NCBI GenBank assembly: GCA_032718475.1
Contig: JAUCBJ010007933.1
Location: 1-38,586, forward strand
Direction of reading: 5' to 3'
Source: Nemertoderma westbladi
Taxonomy: Eukaryota > Xenacoelomorpha > Nemertodermatida > Nemertodermatidae
Length of the DNA: 38,586 nt
Shown here: positions 9,582-19,900 of the stretch, piece by piece
Numbering within the stretch: the stretch's first letter is position 1
Layout: every line of letters starts with the position of its first letter
Notes under the pieces: generated by a model
Told to the model about the DNA's origin: nothing
Databases searched by the model: none
What the model saw: only the letters and a program-made list of their open reading frames with translations
Program-made: the position numbers and the translations under genes

Positions 9582-10493
9582 TCAGTCTCGATGATCGACA
9601 GTATTTACTGCACCATTGGTGGTTCTTGTCATTGGTTGTTCTGGGCAATAATTCTGTTCTTGTCTGAAGTTCCTCGCATCAGAGCGGCGAGTGCTATCAC
9701 GCGGTCGTAGGCCAAATAATTCTCGCTCTGCATTGGTTAAGCGGTAATTCTTGATGGTGATTCCCGTTTCCCAGAGGTTGGGATCCATCAATGCCTCCCT
9801 GTTTTCCTGTGTGCAGATGAGGTGAAATGCTCGAGTTTCCGATCCTTGGTACACAGGTAACGGGATGATGTCATCATATGGAATCTGTTCACCTTGGAGG
9901 TAGTCGGCGATGTCTTTTCCAGACACTGCAGTGTCAACGCGCCCTATATGTATGTGTGCTTTTCTCTGGACGTGCGCAGGGCGCTCCGTGGTCGTAGAGC
10001 TAGGGGCAGCCTTTATTGGGCCACCAACCTTACTTCCTCGGGTAACCTGTCGTGGTCGGGAATTACTTTGCCGATCGAGGTTTGTGGAACTCTGCCGAAA
10101 GGCCGTATTAGCTTCCGGGTTAGAGGGGGCCTCACTAATTAGCCTGGCGTTCGGCGTGTCCGGGTTATCCCGGGAACTTCCGTTTCCCCGTCTCGTATTC
10201 CTCCTGACTTTGGTCCAGCTGTTTTCCATTTGTTCGGTTGGTGGTTGGCTTTTCCGATCACTGATTGCCTTGTCGTCTTTCAGGTGTCGAATTAGTTCGT
10301 TTTTAGAGTCTATCGATTCCTGCTTAGCCTCTGCTAATTTGTCCATCGCGCGGGTGTACATGCAGGATAGTTGTCGTAGGAGTTCTCCCACCTTTTTCTC
10401 CTGATCGTTTGTAACAGACTTTTTCGTCTTGAAAATTCCCACCAGATGTAATACATCTTGTTGCACATTTAAGAATGCTTCTGCCATAATCAA
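9582..10493 (-). CDS. LINE ORF1: RNA-binding/chaperone-type protein
   Basis: 303 codons. The ATG at 10493 lies about 230 bp inside the element and is the first start in the frame. The N-terminal third is charged and probably helical, with KKVGELLRQLSCMYTRAMDK and later EAKQESIDSKNELIRHLKDD. A basic, low-complexity middle follows (NTRRGNGSSRDN, SRPRQVTRGSK). From about 175 to 252 there is an RRM-like fold starting HIHIGRVDTAVSGKDIADYL and ending near GITIKNYRL. Proteins of this layout coat the LINE RNA and form the RNP with ORF2p. No zinc knuckle is seen. It ends 40 bp before the first ORF2 Met, in another frame. The family is inferred from layout and position. Confidence 0.8.
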   Translation of the reverse strand: MIMAEAFLNVQQDVLHLVGIFKTKKSVTNDQEKKVGELLRQLSCMYTRAMDKLAEAKQESIDSKNELIRHLKDDKAISDRKSQPPTEQMENSWTKVRRNTRRGNGSSRDNPDTPNARLISEAPSNPEANTAFRQSSTNLDRQSNSRPRQVTRGSKVGGPIKAAPSSTTTERPAHVQRKAHIHIGRVDTAVSGKDIADYLQGEQIPYDDIIPLPVYQGSETRAFHLICTQENREALMDPNLWETGITIKNYRLTNAERELFGLRPRDSTRRSDARNFRQEQNYCPEQPMTRTTNGAVNTVDHRD

Positions 10494-10724
10494 GTAGCGA
10501 TTAAAATCAATGAATAGTGATAAAATCAGATAAAATCAAATCAATTTATTTGAGTTTACAGCAGTAGAGTCAAATTACAAAGTTGATACTTAGGCTTTTC
10601 AAAAAAAAACTTATTAAACTAGAACTTATTAAAAATTTAAAATACAACAATTAATTAGCTAGTAAATAAATGTTTTTTTTTAACCGTTTTAACCCAAATT
10701 CCAGAAATTCCAGCTTTATTCTCC

Positions 10725-10741
10725 GAATATGTAAAATATAT
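10725..10741. repeat. Target-site duplication of the LINE, 5' side
   Basis: GAATATGTAAAATATAT, identical to 6103-6119. It marks the 5' end of the minus-strand LINE. Confidence 0.85.
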
Positions 10742-11735
10742 GTAATATAATATATTATGTAATATAATATGATTTAAACTAAGCAACGATTGTTTGAAAA
10801 TATAATAATTAGTACAGTAACATTTTAATCGCCGAAGACCTGTATTACTTCGTGTATATATACCGTATGCACGCACATTAGACCCTAAGTTATTACTATT
10901 ACCATAGAACAATATACTCATATTATCAAAATCCAAACTTTCATATTTATTACGTAATTCTGTGGTTAAAGAAGCGCAAAAAAGTATAACCTGGCGTTCA
11001 TTTTATACAGAAATTTTGACACACTCACACACAACTATAGCGAATTGTGGATAGATTGAAACGAAAATGATCTACAATTATACATACAGTATACATACAG
11101 AATAAATTGCATAATCAGCCCATAGCCCCTATTTACTTACTTAAATCACAAGTATTAAGTGATTAAGTAGTATTATGTAGTATTATAGAACCGATAATGA
11201 GTTAGGTAATATGATTTGAAGAATTACACATGTCACATATTATAGAACCATTTAAAATAGTATAAAGAAATACGGTGCGTATAACAAAATTATCGGACAT
11301 TTTGATCCTCCTAAATAAGCTTTGAATATATTTAAAACGTAAATTAATGAAGCACGGAATGTTATTGCAACCAAAAAAAGATATACTGGAACCTAGTGTT
11401 GTTGTGTAGCAATGGCACCCCCCTTCCCATAATAACTCCTTATCCTCAGGCCCACCCCAGACCATCACGCTGCACTAGCATTGTAGCTATTTGCTTGTGG
11501 ACTGTGGTGGTTCTAGTTATTATATTTTGTGCATGTGTATTTCTAATTCATTGTATTGGCTTAAAGGATAATAAGGCAAACCTCCAAGATTATAACATAT
11601 GTTTCAACTTCTACTCTACTATTAAGAGGAATGCAGCTTCAAAAATCATGCAAGTCAATATTGGAACAAGCTGGATAGTGGATATACGAAAGTGAGTCTC
11701 AAATAATTAGGAGCTTCAACAACACTTTAACAAAG
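10742..11735. other. AT-rich intergenic DNA; last about 100 bp may be old BEL/Pao RT
   Basis: No gene is recognised. A 99-codon plus-strand ORF at 11396-11695 contains a hydrophobic run (VAICLWTVVVLVIIFCACVF) but has no other gene-like feature. From about 11620 to 11740, a frame with one stop gives SILEQAG and ESESQIIRSFN, which fits the RT tail of BEL/Pao elements and would be the upstream part of the fragment at 27229-27700. Confidence 0.35.
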
Positions 11736-11740
11736 ATGAT
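11736..11740. repeat. 5-bp target-site duplication of the BEL/Pao element (left)
   Basis: ATGAT, repeated exactly at 27216-27220 outside the other LTR. A 5-bp duplication is usual for BEL/Pao integrases. Confidence 0.85.
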
Positions 11741-12931
11741 TGTTCGCGCTTTCAGACCTTTGGCAGTTTAACCCGCCAAATTAGGATGTCTTCTAGATAA
11801 TAATTCGCTTTTAGCCTATGACAAGTATTTGATTCACTACACTAGTCGAAACCAATCTGTGCGCGATCATTCACCCGCTGGATATACCCGGGAGATTGGG
11901 TTCGACGGCTTAATCGTATTGCTATGTAAGCCTAATGTATTATTCGACTGACAGTATTATATAATCTCTGACAATATTATTCACCTTCGGGAAATATTAA
12001 CAGTTCCTTTAGGACATGGCGCTCTACCTATATAAACAGAGTTATGACTTAAACTACTCACAACGATATGGCTTAGTTATAATTCACATATATGGCGCAT
12101 TCTTTAGGAAATGCTTCGTTATCAGTCTCACTCATACACAATGCTGCACAATACTGCACACTGATCTGCCGATCTTCACTGATTTTAGTCACATATAAAA
12201 GGAACACGGACCGAATCATGTAGGGTCTATCAAATAACATTAGATTCACTTCAAACCACTTTAACATAAGTCACAATCGTTATATGTAACCTTTCTCTCT
12301 TACCTTCGGTATATCAAGAATATTGGGTTTCGGGGTTATTTATCGTTATTCCAAATATAATAATTCATCAACCATATTATGAAGAACTGACAGTAAATAG
12401 CAGTATAACAATATAAAGTATGCACAGGTTGTTTGATTAGATATGGTATGTTATGTTGTGATAAATGCAGTGATCAGACATCAGATAACGGATATATGTC
12501 CTTATAATTAAGCCTACTAGTGTAAGACTAAAACTGAAAACACGGAGGTGCCAAAAGCCGGTTCTTAGGCTCTGGGCAAAAACATAACACTGAACTACTG
12601 AGTTTCTGTATACACCTCCAACACAGAGACAACAAACGCTCTGATTGGTCAACCTGAACAACGAGAGAACAAAGAAACAAAGAGACGTGGCAATATCAGC
12701 TGCTAGCCGTCGTCATGGTAGCGACACTGTTTTCAAAAGTATCCAGCTATTGCGTCACGAGATTGTGGATTATGTCCTCTAAAGTACAAATACAGTACAA
12801 ATACATAAGAAATGACTTTTATGTCCTCTAAAACACCAGTACAGCAAGGACACGGCCTTTTTATGCCTGGCAAACCAACTACATAGTACTTTAAGGGAAA
12901 ATAACCGGCTAATTACGCAAAAGCTTTTACA
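11741..12931 (-). repeat. 3' LTR of the BEL/Pao element (transcript sense)
   Basis: 1191 bp, beginning TGTTCGCGCT and ending ...TTACA on the plus strand. Compared with the other LTR it lacks a 6-bp stretch near 12685 and has 11 extra bases near 12857. About five single-base differences are visible. Small ORFs in it are repeated in the other LTR and are not genes. Confidence 0.93.
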
Positions 12932-12939
12932 CCGCTCCC
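12932..12939 (-). promoter_or_regulatory. Polypurine tract candidate
   Basis: In transcript sense GGGAGCGG lies directly against the TGT that begins the 3' LTR, the position where plus-strand DNA priming occurs in LTR elements. It is short and one base is not a purine. It supports the minus-strand orientation. Confidence 0.55.
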
Positions 12940-15755
12940 AGAAAATGGGATTTAAGTCTATAAAATATAACAAATCACAGTTTCTAAAATATAAATATGC
13001 TTCTCCTCGAGCTGATTTTCCTCCGCTCGTAGCTGGATACGTTCATCCAAAACTCTCGCAGAGAATAGGATCGTCCAAGTTCGATAACTTCTTAGAGATT
13101 CTGGGTTTCCCAATCGAATTGAGATAAGGCCAATTCGTTTATCGATTGGACTTACTGTTATAACTTACGTTTATCTGAACAAACGCAGGTTTCCTTTTTG
13201 ATCTTTATAGAATAGCGTTTAACTCGTTTCGTACAACGCTCTCCTTCACCTTGATGAGGGGTTGTATCGCGTTAAACGGGACGACCATACGGTTGGATAG
13301 TGATATTAGGTGTCCGCGTCACAATCCGGCTAGGTAAGATGGGCGGCTAGCTAGAAATCACTGTCGGAGTGTTACCGATTAATTGTTAGGGTAGCACTAG
13401 ATCTTTGAACAGTGAATACAGTCTGCGAGGATCCGCGACACCACCAGGATCGCAGGTCTGAGGTCCAACTAAGGAATGAGGAGGTTTGACCGAGTATTCC
13501 GGGACTCTGATCGTAGGTTTACTCCAGGATCGTTCGAGCCGAGTGAGCATAGGTGATACGTCAACAAGTTTCGGTTTACGTGGATGTTTATGTCTTTCCG
13601 TTTATTAGTTGGGTCTAGGGCATTTATCGTAATAATACCAAAGACGCACGTCTGGTAGGGTAAACGCGGGTGATATTTATTTGTTGTTACAATGCTTCTA
13701 TCAAGAATTCCAAATATACGTTGGAGTTACCGCGTCCATTTGTTTCTTTAGTGTCTTTTCTTTCGAGTCGATTTCGAATAGAATTTTCGCATTCGAATTT
13801 CAGTTTATGGTTCCGACTCCGCTGGGCAGGATATATAGTCGACATAGTCTGTATTGTGTAAATCGATAGGATGACCAGTAGTTAAGAAGCCCATATACGT
13901 ACCATTACGCCGCGTATATCGAGCAGCGAATTTTCTATAGTCCAACTCGCGCGAGCTGCTCTTGGGACATTGGCGGTTCGATATAACGACCATCGTCCTC
14001 CGCAGCAGTTGGACTAACGTCGCCGCGTATTAAGCTATCAACAAACGCTTGTAAAAGTAGAGTATATCGCTCCCCGATACCAAGACCATCTTCTATCAAC
14101 TCCGTCATATCTGCTATATATGAGTTTATCCATATTATAATGAGTTTATATTTAGGCGAGCGGGCGTCGCTGCCTACCCCAATCAACCCCGGACAGTACG
14201 AGATCCTCAGCGCCGATGTGTCATCGCCGCTGTACTTTCGCCAACGACGTAGCCGCACAACGACAACGACAACCGGCACAAGTCACTCAACTGTCCGTCC
14301 CAAAGGCTTAGATGTACTTCAGGTTTTCCTTGGAGAGTTAGGTTACTTTTACGATTGCGACTAGCTACTGTAAACACACCTTAGCAGTAACATTCACCTA
14401 TAAACTCACAAATACCACACAACTGGTCACAACTACGCACATTCGGGCCATTTGTCCGTTAGTCAATGCCTTCCAGAATGTCACTGTATTATTATGTATC
14501 CTTGGATACTAGTAGTGCGCTATTTATTCCCTATGCTATTCAATGGGACAAGCTTTCTATTGTTCTTTTAACTCAATTCTAATTCTAGCGTGGTTGTTGC
14601 TATGGTGACATTATGCAAAGCTAGCGGTAGAATTAGGGTAATTCCAATGCATACAGATCTGGGATGTTATTTAATAGTATTCTTTAATAGTCAATGTTCT
14701 GTTTTATACATGACTTTATGAATTTTATCGGCTATTGACTATGTTTGGGAGACTTTCACACACTCATACGCATGATAAGATAAATCTCCGCTCCCTTGAT
14801 CTATTAATTAATGGAATTTTGGGAACTTTATAAATTGCGTAAAAATGGCAATTTATTAAATTCATTAAAAGGCATGAATTTAAATTGATTCCCTGAAATT
14901 TTATTATTTGATAATTAAATGGACATATTTGGATTCCAGAACATGTCTGGGGACACAAGATCCTTAATTCTATGACAATTGTCTTTTTAAGAATATCGGT
15001 AAATGCTACGATATCTTAATTGACTAGAATTGTTGAAGGATCTGAATTTTACAGATTTTGACTTATTAGATTTGCAAATATTAAATAATTAATATTTGAG
15101 ATGGGCACCGATTTATTCCAGAACTTGTCTGGGGACGTTAACCACTGATTCTAGAATTTGTCTTTCAAGTATATCGGTGGGTGCCGCGATATCTTAATCG
15201 ACTAGAATTACAGATGGTCAAAGGGTTTAACAGATTTATTTTGCGTTATACGCTACTGTTAAAGGGACATCACGCTACTATATGTATTATTTAATATACG
15301 GTATGAGAGCAATATCGCACGAAGCAATGTCAGTGTGAAGAGGCAAGTCGTTTCCAAGGTCTACCCAGAGCTTGGTTTAGCCGAGACACGAGGATCTGAA
15401 CTTTGCATTCCTAATACTCTGCCTACCAATAATACTTAAATATAGTAGTGGCTTTATTGTACTTTAATAAGTACGGACATTTCATCTTACTGTTGTTACG
15501 TATTTATAATATAATACGGACAGTAAGGAAAGAGAAAAAATAATTATTTCTTCGCCGTCGCACTAAATATAATATAAGTAATTACGTACGTAATAAACAC
15601 GAATATATTGCACTATTCTACACAATAATCGCTAAATAATATTCTACTAAATTAAATAAAACGATTATAATAAAATTACATAGTAATACATACATAAATA
15701 TAAAAATAATAAAATAATATAAAATAATAGAGTCACACGCCCACTCCGAACGATA
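12940..15755 (-). other. Long 3' region between pol and 3' LTR, no recognised gene
   Basis: About 2.8 kb. No env-like ORF with signal peptide and membrane anchor is visible. Two overlapping minus-strand ORFs, 14279-13935 (114 codons, with WINSYIADMTELIEDG) and 13993-13805 (62 codons), are unlike anything I recognise and may be chance or remains of an accessory ORF. An imperfect stem with CGTTTAAC and GTTAAACG arms lies at about 13216-13278. A 183-bp duplication is at 14926-15215. Confidence 0.5.
14926..15215. repeat. Two diverged tandem copies, period about 183 bp
   Basis: CCAGAACATGTCTGGGGAC at 14936 recurs as CCAGAACTTGTCTGGGGAC at 15119. CGATATCTTAATTGACTAGA near 15009 recurs near 15190. 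The middles have diverged. Confidence 0.75.
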
Positions 15756-16933
15756 TTAAGTTGGGGAGTCCCTAGATGTCGGTTGGATTAGGGAAGTGGT
15801 CGTGGGAAGAGTTTCTTGCCTTCCATAGTTTCCGGAGAGCTCTCTGTCTCTTTCCAGTAAACATAAACGTCCCACCGGGCGATTGAGCTGTTGAGTCTCA
15901 AAGACTATCCCTGGTTTCTTAAAGTTACACCGCATAACGACGAGTTCTACTGATCGCACCAAACCATCGCTCGAGATATGAGTCTCGATGATACGTCCTG
16001 TTTGCCATCGCTTACGTGGGAGATCGGGGTCCACAATAAGCACCATGTCTCCAGCGCTGACGTTTTCTTGCTGCGCAAACCACTTAGTTCGAAGTTGTAG
16101 AGTGGGCAGGTAATGTTTCTCGAAATGGTCAGCGAAACGACGGGATAGCAACTGCATAAGTTGCCAGGTTCGACGGCAGTACTCGTCTCCGTCTGTGATC
16201 TCCGATCGTGGGAGCATGGCTACGGGTTTCTTCAGTAGAAAGTGCGCGGGTGTTAGCGCTTCCAGGGAATCCGGATTTGAAGAGACTGGCATAAGCGGTC
16301 TTCGTTGAGATAGGCGGCGATTTCCTCCATTAACGTCCGCAATAGTTCGTCGGTGAGATAAGCGCGACAAGGCACAATAAAGTGGAACGCAGTCTTCACG
16401 CTCCTAATCAATCTCTCCCAACTTCCTCCCCACCAAGGGGCGTCGGCGGCGTTGAAGGTCCAGCTAGACGCTGTTATCCTTAGCTGATCGTCCACCTGTC
16501 TTTTGTTCCAGTCCTTTACGTAAGCTTGAATTTCGTTGTTGGCGCCAATGAAGTTCGTTCCCTTATCCGATCTCATCGTGTTACTGGTTCCGAAGCGAGC
16601 GATCTGTCGTCGTAAACTCAACACGAAGCTGTTGGTGGATAGATCGTTTACCATATCGAGATGGATAGCTCTACAAGTCATACAAACGAAGATGACACAC
16701 CATCTCTTGACTATAGTCCGGGCACGATATACTTCAATAGGGCCAAATAAATCCACACCGGTATTAGTAAAGGGTGGTTCATAGAAGCTTACTCTTTCCC
16801 TAGGTAATTCTGCCTCTCGCTGTGTCAAAGGCCTACTGAATGCTTTCCTACAGGGTATACAGTTCCTAAGAACTTGGTTCAGAGCCCTACGGGGTTTATA
16901 AAAATAGTAGCGAGTTCGAATTTCGCTCAGAAC
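15756..16933 (-). pseudogene. BEL/Pao integrase core and C-terminal domain, frame-broken
   Basis: This is the in-frame continuation of gag-pol past a TGA at 16936-16934. First come the C..C of the integrase zinc domain (NCIPCRK near 16860), then the catalytic core with NTGVDLFGP (first Asp), MRSDKGTNFIGA (second Asp) and WWGGSWERLIRSVK (Glu). All three catalytic acids are kept. The frame then shifts by one base near 16304. The next frame carries SSNPDSLEALTPAHFLL and the RW...F..HYL, GDMVLIVD and GRI-type segments of the DUF5641-like C-terminal domain, ending at 15756. Integrase joins the cDNA ends to the target. The two lesions make this copy unable to make an intact enzyme unless the TGA is read through. 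Confidence 0.88.
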
Positions 16934-19900
16934 TCATTCTCTACCAGCATGGTACAGTTTGCTATGAACATCTACAATTATCTTGATTTGTATGTCAAGA
17001 TTTCTAATGAGTATGGGAAACTTAGTGTCAAAGGATAAGGGGGCGTTGGTGAGCCTGCCTCCAACACGTATTAACCCATCTATCATGGTACTAGAGAAGC
17101 GATCGCTTAAGCGCATCTGCGGATTTCTTAACAACAGGAAATACTTATCGGGATCCTCATAGCATTGTAGGAGTCTCAGCATCTGTTTGTTGGTTTCATC
17201 ATGCTCCTGGTAACTGATCTTCTCCTTTAGAAACCTGTCGGATATCTTGTATTGGGGAAGGTCTTTAACAACATGGACTCGTGCAGATGTTGATGGAGCA
17301 TCATCACTATTGGGCTTTGTCCCGGAGTAACGATGATGAAAACATCGTTTCAGATAGGTGACAGCTTTACAGAGCCGATTCCAGGAACTGTAGTGACGTA
17401 TCGCTCTCTGCAAGAGAGGTGAGAGTCCTTGCGAAATATCTGGTATTCCAGATTTCCAATCCTTGTCACGGATTTCCATGACTTCTTTAGTCGTGGCGGT
17501 GGGTTTCTGATCCAAAGCATCCTCTCCGGAAGTAAATAATACAGATAGATCAACCGCAGGTTTAAACAACTTCGATTTACTCGCTCGAGTTTTGGGTTTA
17601 ACTTTCTCCGCTCCCTTGGCCTGTCTGATCTCTGCTGTTGTGAGATGGGGAGGCCATTCTTCTTCTTCTCTGTAGAGAAAGTCAGGTCCTCCTAACCATT
17701 CGGGAGTATTTACCAATTCCTTTGGAGTAGCTCCTCGGGAAGCGATGTCTGCTGGATTAATCGTTCCGGGGCAATGTCTCCATTGGTCCATCGTCGTGCG
17801 ACTAAGTATGATGGCTACTCTGTTGGTAACGAAGACGCTGAACTGACAGACTTCATTGGTTATATACTCTAACACGAGTAAAGCGTCGGTCCAATAGACA
17901 GTTTTCTCTAATGGATAGTCAATCTGTTCTGTTACATTCCGGCCGATGGCTGTAGCGTATAGAGCCGCTTTTAACTCCGCTCGAGGAACTTTCAACTTGT
18001 TGTTGATTAATGCCTTAGAAGTAACCAGGGCGACCTTGATTCCATCCGGAGTTTCTACCCTTAGGTAGGCTACTATACCTATTCCCATATCGCTGGCGTC
18101 TCCAAACACATGGAGTTGATAGGAATACGTAGGGAGAACATGACCAAAATATGAACAGGAAATTATAAAATCCTCGATAGCTGGCAGAGAATCTTCCCAT
18201 TTCATCCACTTCTTCAATAATTCTCCCTTAAGTGGATCGTCCCATGAGTGGTTTTCAAGCCACATTTGTTGTACCAAACTACGAGCAATCAATATAACTG
18301 GGCTAATAAATCCCAATGGATCGAAATAAGTGCTCAGTATACTTAAGCAAATCCGTTTGGTTCGAACTAGATTATCTCGCTGTTTTAGCTGGAAAAACAG
18401 GATATCTCGCTCTGTGTCCCATTTCAAGCCGAGTGTCTTGGTTTCTGGCAGATCATCTTTGATCAAATCGAGATCTTTCGCTCCTCGATCCTCCGCAGGG
18501 ATCGACTCCAGAAACTCACGGGAGTTGCTGGTGAATTTCGTTAATCGAAACCCACCTCTTTTTAAGCACTCTACCGTTCCTTTAGCGACCTCAATGGCTT
18601 CCTCAACTGATGGAAGGGACTTCAGATTGTCGTCCATATATATGTCTCTCTTGATGTTGTCGATCACTTCCTTAGAGAATGCCTCTCGGTTGTCCTCTGC
18701 AGTGGTACGCACTACCGAACAGGCGTTGGAAGGGCTTGAGATTATCCCGAAGGCCTGGATGGTCATCCAGTACTCCACCGGTTTCTGGTTGAGATCTCCT
18801 TCGGGCCACCACAGAAATTGTAGACTATCTCGATCCCTATCTAGCACCTTGACTTGTAAGAACATGCCTTCTATATCGGAGGCGAAAGCAATCGAATATT
18901 GTCTCAATCTTAAAAGAATTCCCAACAAAGATTGAAGCAAGTTGGGTCCGGGTAACAATTCAGAGTTAAGGGATTGACCCATGTAAAGAGCTGAGCCATC
19001 AAACACTACTCTCACTTCGTGTGGCTTACCGGGTTTAGGAACGTAATGGTGAGTTAAGTAATACGTTCTTTCAGTCACAGGTGTTTCTTCCGGTACTCTC
19101 TCCGCGTATCCCTTACTAATAAATTTTTCCAGCTGTGTTTGATACATTGCTTTAGCTGAAGAATTAGCCGTAAGGCGTCGATGGAGTTGCGCGATTCTTT
19201 TTTCCGCCAAAGGTCTGTTATTGATGAACTTCGGTTCTCTCTTGCGAAAAGGTAAACCGACTTCGTACCTTCCTTGATCTTTGAGGAAACGTGTAGTTGT
19301 CTCTTGGATCTGCTTGGCCCTTTCCTCTTCCACCGACAAGGCTTTATCGTAGGAATTGGGCTCTACCGCCTCTTGCGTAAAGAATCGTACTGCATGTTCA
19401 ACTCGAGTCTTGGCATTGCAACGCTCAATGATGTCATTTAACTCGTCGTTGTAAGCTTCTCGTTCAGATGGATAGAGAAGTTGACATAAGTTCACTTGGT
19501 TTTGCCAAGCCTCGTTTTCCTTAAGGAGATCGATGGTATTCTCCTCATCAAAAAGCTGGTGAACGTCGTCGTTATCTGAGGAGTATGGAATTCCCTCAGT
19601 TGAATCGTCTCCCTCACTAGCATCATCTTCCCATTCACTCACCTGGCAGACTCTCTCTTGCGGTAGTCTTTCTCTGAGTGTTCTACGGGAAGGGCCAGTA
19701 AAGTACCAACCTACTCTAGTTCTTAACGCATAGGTCTGTAGGGGCTGCGGTTGAGCAGGCCGTTTCTCTAATGTCTCCAGCGCCTCATGCGCGTTTTGGC
19801 CGATGAGTATTTGCACTCCAGGATAATCAGTCTGGAATCGAGGTATGTTAAGATGTTGGATGCTCTCATCCTCGTCCCAATTATAAAGGTCTGCTTGAGT

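Larger units (their letters stand above)
6120..10724 (-). mobile_element. Full-length APE-type non-LTR retrotransposon (LINE), clade not assigned
   Basis: A 4.6-kb insertion bounded by a perfect 17-bp target duplication. It ends in a 24-base poly(A), seen as T at 6123-6146. Its order on the minus strand is: a 5' UTR of about 230 bp (10724-10494), ORF1 with an RRM-like fold, a GC-rich coding minisatellite, ORF2 with apurinic-like endonuclease, reverse transcriptase and a C-terminal Cys/His motif, and a 3' UTR with a short stem. The element is nearly intact, with one frameshift seen in ORF2, so it is probably a recent insertion. The two-ORF layout with a C-terminal zinc motif fits the broad Jockey/CR1/I group; a phylogeny of the RT is needed for the clade. 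Confidence 0.85.

Noticed and set aside
8992-9648. Long open frames in other frames and on the plus strand over the LINE minisatellite
   Set aside because: The repeat units are multiples of three and lack stops, so every frame is open. Only the frame joined to the endonuclease has domain support.
11396-11695. 99-codon plus-strand ORF with a hydrophobic helix
   Set aside because: No other gene-like feature; a hydrophobic run alone is common by chance in T-rich DNA.
12016-12267. Small ORFs in the left LTR, repeated at 26305-26556 in the right LTR
   Set aside because: They lie in LTR DNA, are short, and their duplication is explained by the LTRs themselves.
13805-14279. env gene of the BEL/Pao element
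   Set aside because: Small overlapping ORFs with no signal peptide, Cys pattern or membrane anchor.
16536-16784. Plus-strand ORFs inside gag-pol and the integrase
   Set aside because: Antisense shadows of well-supported minus-strand coding sequence.
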